Assembly (NCBI RefSeq): GCF_900177715.1
Contig: NZ_FXWG01000003.1
Location: 496,001 to 560,000 of the forward strand
Length of the DNA stretch: 64,000 nucleotides
From: Altererythrobacter xiamenensis
GTDB taxonomy: Bacteria > Pseudomonadota > Alphaproteobacteria > Sphingomonadales > Sphingomonadaceae
Direction: 5' to 3'
Shown: in pieces, positions 21,597-31,252 of the stretch
Position numbering within the stretch: the stretch's first letter is position 1
Layout: each line of letters opens with the position of its first letter
The notes under the pieces: generated by a model
What the model was told of the DNA's origin: nothing
Database searches by the model: none
Seen by the model: only the letters and a program-made list of their open reading frames with translations
Translations under genes and position numbers: made by a program

Positions 21597-22088
21597 TCAG
21601 TGGGTAATGCGCGAGCGCAGGTTACGTACTGTCCGGCCTGCCTTGCGCGAAGCCGATCGTGCTGCGACGCCGGTCCGGTCTGCGGCCTTGTCCGCGAAAT
21701 ACGCGGTGTCACGGCGCGCGCTACGAGCACTAGCGGCCATGCTCTCGCCAAGATCCTCCAGCTTGTCCTGACCGTCGCGAGCGAGGTCTCCGGCGCGGTC
21801 GATTGCATGCATCCCATAGGCGAGGGCGGCATCGGCGAACAAGGTGGCGAGCACTCCGCCACGGCGTGCCACGCGGCGGCCCGGCTTGGTCATCGCACCG
21901 ATGGCGAGGCCGATGGCGATAGCGCCGCCAATGGTCGCAATAGGATGCGCCTTTACGAACTCTGTGGCGCTTTCTGCAGCATCGCGAGCGCGGTCGGCCA
22001 ATGCACGTTCCTCATTGCGTTTCTCGCCTGCTTCGATCTTTTCGCGCAGTTCGGCGCGTTTCTCATCCGATGTCATCGTTATCTCCAA
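21597..22088 (-). CDS. DUF883-like membrane-anchored protein
   Basis: A 163-residue protein with a charged coiled N-terminus (DEKRAELREKIEAGEKRNEER), a glycine-rich hydrophobic segment HPIATIGGAIAIGLAIGAM and a second hydrophobic stretch GVLATLFADAALAYGM. The tail is Ala/Arg-rich and helical. The pattern resembles the DUF883/YqjD group of ribosome- or membrane-associated stress proteins, but the match is by pattern only. It is the last gene of a four-gene minus-strand group (23480 to 21597). The tail repeats of Ala, Arg and Asp suggest an extended helix. Confidence 0.72.
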   Translation of the reverse strand: MEITMTSDEKRAELREKIEAGEKRNEERALADRARDAAESATEFVKAHPIATIGGAIAIGLAIGAMTKPGRRVARRGGVLATLFADAALAYGMHAIDRAGDLARDGQDKLEDLGESMAASARSARRDTAYFADKAADRTGVAARSASRKAGRTVRNLRSRITH

Positions 22089-22125
22089 TTATTTGTGCCT
22101 TGCTCAACCAATGCGGCGTCACAGG

Positions 22126-22443
22126 CTATTGTTCCGAAAGGCTTTCGGTCTCGGAACCGTCATCCTCATCTTCGTCGGAGAACAATTCCATGATGGGATT
22201 GCGCGCGAACCACAGGACTACCGCGCCGACCAACGCGGCCAGAACACCGCGGTTGTTGTCGGCAGCTTCGCCTGCTCGCTCGAGCACGTCCTTCGCGCCC
22301 TCACTAACGGGACCGAACATCCGATCCTTGAGACTTTTGCCCGACAGGTCCTGCTTCAGGTGAGCCATGTCGGCCTTGACCAGGGCACGCGCAGCATCCC
22401 GGATCGCCCGATCTTCGCGCAATTGCTGTTTCGAGCCTGCCAT
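22126..22443 (-). CDS. Small single-pass membrane protein
   Basis: A 105-residue protein. The helical, charged N-terminus (KQQLREDRAIRDAARALVKADMAHLKQDLSGK) is followed by one hydrophobic segment, NRGVLAALVGAVVLWFARNPI (about residues 68-88), and a very acidic tail DEDEDDGSETESLSEQ. Its start codon shares a base with the stop of the upstream holin-like gene (both at 22443), so it is coupled to it. It occupies the yqjK-like position of a yqjD/yqjE/yqjK-type group. No named family is recognised. Confidence 0.72.
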   Translation of the reverse strand: MAGSKQQLREDRAIRDAARALVKADMAHLKQDLSGKSLKDRMFGPVSEGAKDVLERAGEAADNNRGVLAALVGAVVLWFARNPIMELFSDEDEDDGSETESLSEQ

Positions 22444-22868
22444 CAGTCGCCTTCCTCGAAAGCTTCGCCGATTTCACGCGTTGCGCTCTGTACGCGCAGC
22501 AGCATGATGACGGCGAGAAGAAGCAGAACACCGGCGACGATCAATGTCGCGCCCAGGGCGGTGACATAGGGCGTCAGCACGATGACTGCGCCCACCACGA
22601 GCGCGATCAGCGCCAGATGGACAAAGCCCAAGGCAAAAATGCCGAAAAGCGCAGCTGATTTCCCGCGATCTGCGGTAAACGCGAGCCGCGCCTTCTGGTA
22701 GGCAATCTCCGCCTCGGCGTAGGTCTTGCCGTCTTCAACGAAGGCCGCAATTTCATCAGAAAGTGAAGGTGAAGACGCTCTGGCCTCGCTCGGTTCATCG
22801 CCGAGCGAGGCTTCAGATTCATCTGCTCCCGGTTCCTGCCCTACTTGGGACAGGTCATCATCGCGCAT
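22443..22868 (-). CDS. Phage holin-like (YqjE-type) membrane protein
   Basis: A 141-residue protein. An acidic, probably cytoplasmic N-terminus (about 60 residues) is followed by two long hydrophobic segments, AALFGIFALGFVHLALIALVVGAVIVL and ALGATLIVAGVLLLLAVIMLL. This two-helix layout matches the putative holin superfamily III (YqjE, DUF1469), which in E. coli sits beside yqjD. Despite the family name no phage genes are nearby, so a lytic role is unlikely. It is coupled to the next gene by overlapping stop and start. Confidence 0.8.
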   Translation of the reverse strand: MRDDDLSQVGQEPGADESEASLGDEPSEARASSPSLSDEIAAFVEDGKTYAEAEIAYQKARLAFTADRGKSAALFGIFALGFVHLALIALVVGAVIVLTPYVTALGATLIVAGVLLLLAVIMLLRVQSATREIGEAFEEGD

Positions 22869-22892
22869 GGATTTCCCCCGCGGTTTTCTTAA

Positions 22893-23480
22893 TTATCCGC
22901 GGCGGCTGCCCGAGAACATACGTGCGAGAACGAAGCCGAAAATGGCTGCGATACCGACGGCGGTGCCAGGGCTCTTGCGAACGAACTCGCGGGCGTCTTC
23001 ACCGATCTCGTCAACGCTCTTTGCGTCGAGCTTGGCCGAGGCTTCCTGCAGGCTGCGCGATGCCTTGCGGGCATAATCGCCATACTGTTCGCCGAAGCGG
23101 CCATCGATGTCGGTTGCGGTATCGCCCACGACCTTGCCCAGCGACGAAAGTCCGTCACTGACCTTGGTCTTGCCTTCGACGGCGAGTTCGCCCGCCTTGG
23201 TCTTGGCTTCGTTTCCGTAATTCTTGGCTTCGGTCATGAGATCACCACTCTTGGTCTTGGCTTGGGCGCGATAGGCGCCAGCACGTTCGCCAGCCTCTGC
23301 TCGTAGCGCTGCTGCACCAGCCTTCGCTTCGTCAAGCGCTGCGTTGAAGCGGCTCTTGGCTTCGGCGCGGTTATCGACGGTTTCGGTGGTCGCGGCCGGC
23401 ACCTTTTTGGACGACGCCTTCTTGCTGGTCGACTTCTTCGGTTTGGTTGCGGTTTTCTTGGTTGTTGTCGCGTCGGACAT
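22893..23480 (-). CDS. DUF883/YqjD-type protein with Lys/Ala-rich head
   Basis: A 195-residue protein starting MSDATTTKKTATKPKK; the in-frame start at 23501 is less likely. The first 45 residues are Lys/Thr/Ser-rich, like histone-H1-type tails. A long helical region with repeated AxxKAxxxxxEAKxxGNEAKTKAGELAVEG-type heptads follows. The C-terminal hydrophobic anchor GTAVGIAAIFGFVLARMF with SRRG at the end is typical of DUF883/YqjD proteins, tail-anchored in the inner membrane. It is the first gene of the four-gene group and is divergent from eno. Confidence 0.8.
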   Translation of the reverse strand: MSDATTTKKTATKPKKSTSKKASSKKVPAATTETVDNRAEAKSRFNAALDEAKAGAAALRAEAGERAGAYRAQAKTKSGDLMTEAKNYGNEAKTKAGELAVEGKTKVSDGLSSLGKVVGDTATDIDGRFGEQYGDYARKASRSLQEASAKLDAKSVDEIGEDAREFVRKSPGTAVGIAAIFGFVLARMFSGSRRG

Positions 23481-23503
23481 GATGTGTTTCCCTCTTGCCA
23501 TAG

Positions 23504-25365
<1,862 letters not shown>

Positions 25366-25369
25366 GGGG

Positions 25370-26617
25370 TCACTCCGGAATGGGATGGTGGTCGACGATG
25401 TTGAGGCCATAGCCTTCGATCGCGACGACATTGGGTTGCGAATTGCTGAGCAGGATCATGTCGTGGACGTTGAGATCGGCGAGGATCTGTGAACCGATGC
25501 CGACATTGCGAACCTCGTCCTCCGTGCTGTAATCGCCCGTTGCCGAGCGGCCGCGCAATATCACGATAACGCCCGATCCATGCTCGCCGATGGCCTTCAT
25601 GGATCGTTGCAGGATGCGCTTGCGCGGGCTCTCCTGCCCCAGCACATCATCGAGGATCGAGATCGGGTGCACGCGTGCGAGGGTAGGTTCACCTGGCACC
25701 ACGTGGCCCTTCTGCAGGACATAGGCTTCGCTGCCATCAACCTTGTTGCGATAGGTCAACAGCCGCCACTGGCCGCCGTAGGAGGATTCGAAGCTGCGCT
25801 CGTCGATGCGCTCGACGAGGTGATCGTTGCGCATGCGATATTCGATCAGGTCGCGGATCGTGCCGATCTTGAGATCGTGCTTGCGCGCGAAGGTCACCAA
25901 GTCGTCGAGCCGCGCCATCGAGCCGTCTTCGTTCATGATCTCGCAGATCACGCCCGAAGGGTTGAGGCCCGCGAGACGGGAAATATCGACGGCTGCTTCC
26001 GTGTGACCGGCGCGTACCAGCACACCGCCATCGCGGGCGGTCAGCGGGAAGACGTGGCCCGGGGTGACGATGTCGTCCGGCCCTTTGGTGGCGTCGATCG
26101 CGACAGAGACCGTGCGCGCGCGATCGGCGGCTGAAATGCCGGTGGTGACGCCTTCCTTGGCCTCGATCGAGGTGGTGAAGGCGGTTTGCATGCTCTCCGT
26201 ATGATTACGGCTCATCGGTTCGAGGCCGAGAGCGTCGACCCGCTTGCGGTCGAGCGCAAGGCAGATCAGGCCGCGGCCATGCGTTGCCATGAAATTGACC
26301 GCCATGGGCGTTGCCATCTGCGCAGGGATAATGAGGTCGCCTTCGTTCTCGCGGTCCTCGTCATCGACGAGAATGTACATCTTGCCGTTGCGCGCTTCGT
26401 CGATGATCTCCTCGATCCCGACGAGCACGGGGCGTTCATCATTCTGCAGCAGAAACCTCTCGAGTTTAGCGAGAGTGTCTGCGGTGGGATTCCAACCGTC
26501 ATCGCCGCAATCGCGCAGGGTGTTGGCATGTAGCCCGGCAGCGCGGGCAAGACCTGCCCGGGTAATTTCGCCCGAGGATACCAGGTCGCGAACCTTGTCT
26601 ATGATCAATGTGCTCAT
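25370..26617 (-). CDS. ribB: HTH - 3,4-dihydroxy-2-butanone-4-phosphate synthase - RibA-like fusion
   Basis: A 415-residue fusion. Residues about 1-60 form a Cro/CI-like helix-turn-helix ([18 protein letters not shown], then [16 protein letters not shown]). RibB follows, making the four-carbon unit of riboflavin from ribulose 5-phosphate, with [45 protein letters not shown] and [11 protein letters not shown]. The last about 130 residues resemble GTP cyclohydrolase II but lack its three zinc cysteines; the segment reads [15 protein letters not shown] where RibA has its Cys cluster. The domain is therefore probably not a cyclohydrolase, as in RibBX-type proteins of alphaproteobacteria. ATG 26617 is preferred over TTG 26626. 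A palindrome lies just upstream. Confidence 0.93.
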   Translation of the reverse strand: MSTLIIDKVRDLVSSGEITRAGLARAAGLHANTLRDCGDDGWNPTADTLAKLERFLLQNDERPVLVGIEEIIDEARNGKMYILVDDEDRENEGDLIIPAQMATPMAVNFMATHGRGLICLALDRKRVDALGLEPMSRNHTESMQTAFTTSIEAKEGVTTGISAADRARTVSVAIDATKGPDDIVTPGHVFPLTARDGGVLVRAGHTEAAVDISRLAGLNPSGVICEIMNEDGSMARLDDLVTFARKHDLKIGTIRDLIEYRMRNDHLVERIDERSFESSYGGQWRLLTYRNKVDGSEAYVLQKGHVVPGEPTLARVHPISILDDVLGQESPRKRILQRSMKAIGEHGSGVIVILRGRSATGDYSTEDEVRNVGIGSQILADLNVHDMILLSNSQPNVVAIEGYGLNIVDHHPIPE

Positions 26618-26628
26618 GCGGCCCAACT

Positions 26629-26679
26629 ATCACATCTGAATGTGATTGCAACCTGAGCATTAAGTCAGTGTAATGTGAT
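26629..26679 (-). promoter_or_regulatory. Candidate operator of the HTH-ribB gene
   Basis: A perfect 18-bp dyad, ATCACATCTGAATGTGAT (26629-26646), centred 20 bp upstream of the ribB start. A third half-site ATGTGAT at 26673-26679 is a direct repeat of the right arm, 33 bp (about three helical turns) away. No FMN riboswitch structure was recognised. Binding by the gene's own HTH domain is inference. A clear -35/-10 pair could not be assigned. Confidence 0.55.
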
Positions 26680-26736
26680 TAGGTCGCGCTGGGAGAGGAG
26701 CAGCAGCGCTTAAAATCGTTGGCATTGGGAGGAAAA

Positions 26737-26812
<76 letters not shown>

Positions 26813-26917
26813 ACACGATGCCGGGCATCGGGGGCGTGGCGGCGGCTCCAAGAAGCCATCCGAATCACGCGAGGCGCTGCATATAGCGACTGTCCCGGCA
26901 AAGCCAAGGCCAGAAAG

Positions 26918-27265
26918 TCAGTCCCGCAAAAGAACTTCGTCGAGCACGCCGAATGCTTCCGGGGTCAGCACCACGAGCGAGCCCAGCGGATCGTGCAAAT
27001 CGGGCTCTATCCGTGCCAGTCCGGCATTCTGCAATTGCCTCAGCAGACGCAGCGCGCGCGGTTGATCGACCCCCGATACCGCATGCAGCTGGCGCAGCGC
27101 GGTCGCCTTGCCACTACCCTGCCTTTTTCGCAGCAGGTCAACCAGTCTGAGCAGTTTGCTGGAGGAGTCTGCGGTGTCCTCGCCGTCTGGCCGGGACGAG
27201 GAACTCCTGTCCCACGGCATGGCAAAGCGAGGCCACGCCACCTTTCCGATTGCGACTGCGCGCAT
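26918..27265 (-). CDS. Winged-helix-like hypothetical protein
   Basis: A protein of up to 115 residues; an internal Met at 27220 gives 100. The first part is polar and Ser/Asp-rich. The C-terminal 80 residues look like a MarR/winged-helix fold: LLRLVDLLRKRQGS, ATALRQLHAVSGVDQPRALRLLRQLQNAGLARIEPD, then strand-like GSLVVLTPEAFGVLDEVLLRD. A DNA-binding role is inferred only from this pattern. It is monocistronic, between tRNA-Lys and the 3' end of the mre operon. Reading frames on the other strand here are poorer in protein-like composition. Confidence 0.65.
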   Translation of the reverse strand: MRAVAIGKVAWPRFAMPWDRSSSSRPDGEDTADSSSKLLRLVDLLRKRQGSGKATALRQLHAVSGVDQPRALRLLRQLQNAGLARIEPDLHDPLGSLVVLTPEAFGVLDEVLLRD

Positions 27266-27347
27266 GCAAGACCCTTGTCATTCTCATGGCCGCGAGGCCC
27301 ACGACAACTCGCCACGGGTTTCCTGGCAAGCCGACAATCGATCCATA

Positions 27348-27446
27348 CATTCGGTGACTAGCGACCTTTGGAAGGTCGCAGGCAAGCGACCCGAATGAAT
27401 GAGTTCCGGGTGCCTTGGTGCTGCTTGTGCAGCTTCGTTGGGCACC
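27348..27446. other. Nested hairpins downstream of the mre operon
   Basis: The 245-bp gap between rodA and the winged-helix gene holds strong secondary structure. An outer stem CATTCGG/CCGAATG (27348-27354, 27391-27397) encloses GCGACCTT/AAGGTCGC (27361-27368, 27372-27379). It is followed by an outer stem GGTGCC/GGCACC (27409-27414, 27441-27446) around GCTGC/GCAGC (27420-27424, 27429-27433). No T-run follows on either strand. It may be 3'-UTR structure of the operon or a small RNA. Confidence 0.5.
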
Positions 27447-27510
27447 TTGGGCAAGCTTAGGCGGCGAAAGTTAAGAGGGTGTTGCGGGCGGGACCGGGCA
27501 GATTAGCTAG

Positions 27511-28626
27511 TCAGCCCAGCAGTCGACGTGGGGCTTCACGGTTCCAGCGATTGACCATCATCAAGATGCCCACGCAGATCATGTTGGTGAGCATCGAGGA
27601 GCCGCCGTGGCTCATGAATGGCAGGGGGATGCCGACGACGGGCGCAAGGCCCATAACCATCATCAGGTTGATCGAGACGTAGAAGAAGATTGTCGCGACC
27701 ATCCCATAGGCCAGCAGGTGCGAGAAGCGGTCGGGCGCATCGGCGGCGACCTTCATCCCCCAGCGCAGGATAAGCGCGAAGGCGCCCAGAACGAACAATC
27801 CGCCGATCAGGCCCCATTCCTCGGCCATAGTCGCGAAGACGAAATCAGTGTGCGGTTCGGGCAGGTAATTGAGATGGCTCTGGGAACCCTCGTTGAACCC
27901 CTTGCCACCGATCCCGCCGGAACCGATCGCAATTTTCGACTGGGTGATGTGATAGCCCGCGCCCAGAGGGTCGCTTTCGGGGTCGAGAAAAGTGGTTACG
28001 CGGCGCTGCTGATATTCCTTGAGCGCGAAGAAGTAGGCGAGCGGGACTGCGACCGCTCCAACGCCCGCTCCGATCGCGAACCAGCGCATGGGGAGCCCGG
28101 CGAGAAGCATTATGACTGCTCCGCCAAATCCGATCGCGAGCGCCGTGCCCAGGTCGGGTTGCATCAGCACAAGCGCCATCGGCAGTCCGATAATGACCGA
28201 GGCCGGTACCAACGCGCGCCAGCTGTTGATCATGCCTGCGGGAAGGGTATCGTAGAAGCGCGCGAGCGTCAGGATCACCACTGGTTTCATCAGCTCGGAA
28301 GGCTGGATCCGGATCGGTCCGACCTCCAGCCAGCGCTGGCTACCGCCGCCCATTGCGCCCATCGCCTCCACGGCCATAAGCAGCAAAAGAACGCCGACAT
28401 AGGCCGGGTAGGTCATAAACTTGACCAGGGGTTTCGGAAATACTGCGATGACCGATGCCATCACGAGGAATATGGCGAAGCGCAGCAGATGCGACGCTGC
28501 GAATGGCTGCATCGCACCGCCGGCAGCGGAATAGAGGACGGCCGCGCCGAACCCGACAAGCAGGAACAACGGGATCAGCATCTGCCAAGGCTGGCGTGCT
28601 ACCGGCTCCGGAACGATGCTGTTCAC
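27511..28626 (-). CDS. rodA: Rod-shape SEDS peptidoglycan glycosyltransferase RodA
   Basis: SEDS-family membrane glycosyltransferase that polymerises lipid II for lateral wall growth together with PBP2; 371 residues and about ten membrane segments. Seen: GGGSQRWLEVGPIRIQPSELMKPVVIL (family signature with the catalytic-loop region), LVLMQPDLGTAL, SKIAIGSGGIGGKGFNEGSQSHLNYLPEPHTDFVFATMAEEWG, and GIPLPFMSHGGSSML near the C-terminus. It overlaps the mrdA stop by 4 bp and is the last gene of the operon. Confidence 0.97.
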   Translation of the reverse strand: MNSIVPEPVARQPWQMLIPLFLLVGFGAAVLYSAAGGAMQPFAASHLLRFAIFLVMASVIAVFPKPLVKFMTYPAYVGVLLLLMAVEAMGAMGGGSQRWLEVGPIRIQPSELMKPVVILTLARFYDTLPAGMINSWRALVPASVIIGLPMALVLMQPDLGTALAIGFGGAVIMLLAGLPMRWFAIGAGVGAVAVPLAYFFALKEYQQRRVTTFLDPESDPLGAGYHITQSKIAIGSGGIGGKGFNEGSQSHLNYLPEPHTDFVFATMAEEWGLIGGLFVLGAFALILRWGMKVAADAPDRFSHLLAYGMVATIFFYVSINLMMVMGLAPVVGIPLPFMSHGGSSMLTNMICVGILMMVNRWNREAPRRLLG

Positions 28627-30698
28627 TCAGCCGAAGCTCCGGCAGGGGTGGCGGAGTTTCCACGAGGCGCTCCGCGCGCCACGGGATCGGGACGTGGTGC
28701 AATCGCGTCTTCGGCAATATTTTCCGATTGGGTCGCGGCGATGCGCGCCTCGGCCTCGACCATGTCGAAGATTTCCTCGTCACGCCGGGGCTGCGCCACC
28801 ACGGTTTCTCCTGCGGCTGCGGCATAGGCGGCGTATTTTGCGTTCAACCGTTCCTGCGCGGTGCCGCCCCACTGTTTTTCATAGGCGTGGAGCGCCTCCA
28901 TGCCTTTTGCGGGATCGAACATGAAGGTCATCACGTCGCGCGCGATCGGATAGGCCGCACCCGAGCCGCCGCCGTGCTCAATCACGACTGCTCCTGCGTA
29001 GCGCGGCTTGTCGAAGGGAGCGAAAAAGATGAAGAGCCCGTGATCGCGGTATTTCCACGGTCCGCTCTTACCATCCGAGAGGTTGAGGCCCACGACCTGC
29101 GCCGTCCCCGTCTTCCCTGCCATCAGGACATCTTCCAGCGGCAGGCGGCCGCGGCCAGCGGTACCGGGGCCGTTTACGACATCGCTCATGGCCTGCCGCA
29201 CATAGGCGACATGTTCGGGCGGAAAGTCGATCTCGTCAAAACCCTTGGGCTTGGTGTTCATGGTGAGCCGCGGCATGACATGCGCGCCGGTCGCGATGCG
29301 CGAGGCCATCACGGCCAGTTGCAGCGGGCTGGCCAGCATATAGCCTTGCCCGATGGTCGCGTTGACCGTGTCGAAGGCCTGCCATTCACGGTCGTATTTC
29401 TTCTGCTTCCACTCCGGGTCGGGCACGGTCCCGTAGAACTGGCTGGTAACGGGCAGCGGGAATTCCTGACCCATGCCGCAACGTCGCGCCATTGCCGCGA
29501 TGGGGTCCATCCCGATGCGCTGGGCGAAGTAGTAATAATAGACGTCGCAGCTCTGGTAGATGCCCTTGGCCATGTTGACCGTGCCGTGCCCGCCACGCTT
29601 CCAGCAGCGGAAAACGCGATTACCCACGCGCAGCCCGCCGCCGCAAAAGACGGTCTCTTCGGGGTCGAGGCCTTCCTTGAGGAAAGCCATGGAGACCATC
29701 GGTTTGACCGTTGATCCGGGGGGATAAAGCCCTTTGAGCACCTTGTTGCGCAGGGGTACGCGCTCATCCTCGCGTAGCATCGAATATTCGACGCTGCCGA
29801 TACCATCCGAGAAGCTGTTGGGGTCGAAACTCGGCATGGAGGCCATGCACATCAGGTCGCCGGTCTTGCAATCCATCACCACGACCGAGCCGCTCTCGAG
29901 GCCAATGCGGCGGGCCGCGTAATCCTGCAGGGGGCCGTCGATGGTAAGCCGGATCGGGTTGCCCTGAACATCCTCCCGGGTTTCGAGGTCGCGCACGATC
30001 CGGCCTGAGGCGGTGACTTCCACGCGGCGCGCGCCCGGCACACCGCGCAAGGTCTGTTCGAACTGCTTTTCCAGTCCGTCCTTGCCAATCTTGTAGCCCG
30101 GCGTGATGAGGAGCGGATTGCGATCCTCCTCGTATTCCTCGGCCGAGGCTGGTCCGACATAGCCGATCAGATGACCCACGGCAGGTCCGGTCGGATAGAA
30201 GCGCGAGAAGCCGCGCTGCGGCACGACACCCTGCATATCGGGCAAGCGAACGCTGATCGCGGCAAACTCCCGATAATTGAGGCCGCTGGCAACCTCGATC
30301 GGCTTGAAGCCGCGGGCATTCGCCAGTTCCTGCTTGATGTCCGAAATACGGCCCGCATCCAGGCCGAGCACCTTGCCAAGCTCATCGACGGTCTTTTCGG
30401 GATTCTTGAGCCGCTCGGGAATGATGTCGACGCGGAAGTCGGCCCTGTTCGATGCGAGCGGAGCGCCATTGCGGTCGAGGATCCAGCCGCGCCGCGGCGG
30501 GATCAGTGTAAGGTTGACCCGGTTGCTCTCGCTTTCCGTCCGATACTTCTCGTTCTCGGCGATGGCGAGATAGCCCAGCCGTGCCGCGAGCAGCACGCCG
30601 ATACCGCCCATGCCGGCGCTGACCAGAAAGCTGCGCCGCTCGAACTCGTGTTTCAGGATGGAGGCATTGACGATTTGCCGCTTCTTCTTCCGCGGCAT
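28623..30698 (-). CDS. mrdA: Penicillin-binding protein 2
   Basis: Peptidoglycan transpeptidase of the elongasome, partner of RodA; 691 residues. The start MPRKKKRQIVNASILKHEFER at 30698 is chosen because an earlier frame extension would run into mreD. An N-terminal anchor (SFLVSAGMGGIGVLLAARLGYL) is followed by the pedestal domain with SNRVNLTLIPPRRGWILDRNG. The transpeptidase domain has the nucleophile S329 in PGSTVKP, the SxN-equivalent YQSCDVYYY, and KTG at K529. The C-terminal 70 residues are low-complexity, rich in Ala and Pro. Confidence 0.97.
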   Translation of the reverse strand: MPRKKKRQIVNASILKHEFERRSFLVSAGMGGIGVLLAARLGYLAIAENEKYRTESESNRVNLTLIPPRRGWILDRNGAPLASNRADFRVDIIPERLKNPEKTVDELGKVLGLDAGRISDIKQELANARGFKPIEVASGLNYREFAAISVRLPDMQGVVPQRGFSRFYPTGPAVGHLIGYVGPASAEEYEEDRNPLLITPGYKIGKDGLEKQFEQTLRGVPGARRVEVTASGRIVRDLETREDVQGNPIRLTIDGPLQDYAARRIGLESGSVVVMDCKTGDLMCMASMPSFDPNSFSDGIGSVEYSMLREDERVPLRNKVLKGLYPPGSTVKPMVSMAFLKEGLDPEETVFCGGGLRVGNRVFRCWKRGGHGTVNMAKGIYQSCDVYYYYFAQRIGMDPIAAMARRCGMGQEFPLPVTSQFYGTVPDPEWKQKKYDREWQAFDTVNATIGQGYMLASPLQLAVMASRIATGAHVMPRLTMNTKPKGFDEIDFPPEHVAYVRQAMSDVVNGPGTAGRGRLPLEDVLMAGKTGTAQVVGLNLSDGKSGPWKYRDHGLFIFFAPFDKPRYAGAVVIEHGGGSGAAYPIARDVMTFMFDPAKGMEALHAYEKQWGGTAQERLNAKYAAYAAAAGETVVAQPRRDEEIFDMVEAEARIAATQSENIAEDAIAPRPDPVARGAPRGNSATPAGASAE

Positions 30699-30700
30699 AG

Positions 30701-31252
30701 TCAGATTCTCCAGAAACGCGTCAGGCGCAAGGTATCGAGGGCAGCGACCATGCGCGAGATGATGGGGTAAAGGAGGACGGACAGCAACATTTGCGGCAGA
30801 ATAGCGAAGAGGAGGTGGATGTTTGGCACAATCCCCGCGGCGGGAATCGCGAGCAGGAGATACAGGACGATGACTATACCTGCGCTGAACCAGTCCTGCC
30901 AGAATCCGCGCCACGGGAAGCGCGTTTCGACCAGTTCAAGCGCTATCATGGCGAGCGACCAGAGCAGGATTGCGCTGCCAAACGGCTGACCGCTGAAAAG
31001 ATCGTCGAAAGCGCCGAGAGGCACTCCGATCCACAAGGGCATGAGACCGGGACGCATCGCTCTCCACGCCAGCAGCATGACAAAGCCGACCGGAGGAATG
31101 ATCGGCATTCCGACCGCCAGCGGTAGGGCCGGCAGCAACGAGCCCAGCATTATCGACAGATAGGGCAGGGTATAGGCAAGCAGTGCGGACTGTTCGCGGT
31201 TCAGCCGTTTCCCATACTGATCGGCGCGCGCGCGAGGATTGATGCGCTCCAT
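30701..31252 (-). CDS. mreD: Rod shape-determining protein MreD
   Basis: Small integral membrane protein of the elongasome, 183 residues, five or six hydrophobic segments (LLAYTLPYLSIMLGSLLPALPLAVG, PPVGFVMLLAWRAM, AGIVIVLYLLLAIPAAGIV, LPQMLLSVLLYPIISRM). The sequence is poorly conserved; the assignment rests on membrane pattern, the RPGLMPLWIGVPLGAFDDLFSGQPFGSAILLWSL block and position between mreC and mrdA. Its start abuts the mreC stop (both at 31252). Confidence 0.93.
   Translation of the reverse strand: MERINPRARADQYGKRLNREQSALLAYTLPYLSIMLGSLLPALPLAVGMPIIPPVGFVMLLAWRAMRPGLMPLWIGVPLGAFDDLFSGQPFGSAILLWSLAMIALELVETRFPWRGFWQDWFSAGIVIVLYLLLAIPAAGIVPNIHLLFAILPQMLLSVLLYPIISRMVAALDTLRLTRFWRI

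Noticed and set aside
22443..22868. Prophage lysis gene (holin)
   Set aside because: The holin label is only a family name; the neighbours are yqjD-like genes and no phage genes are in the window.
25366..25431. Longer start for ribH (and similarly 9995-10090 for glyA, 30699-30914 for mrdA, 23561-23656 for eno)
   Set aside because: The extra residues are read from neighbouring genes or promoters and do not match the families; internal ATG codons give standard N-termini.
26993..27398. Plus-strand frames opposite the winged-helix gene
   Set aside because: Composition is Arg/Ser/Pro-rich without fold signals, while the minus-strand product has a clear winged-helix pattern.
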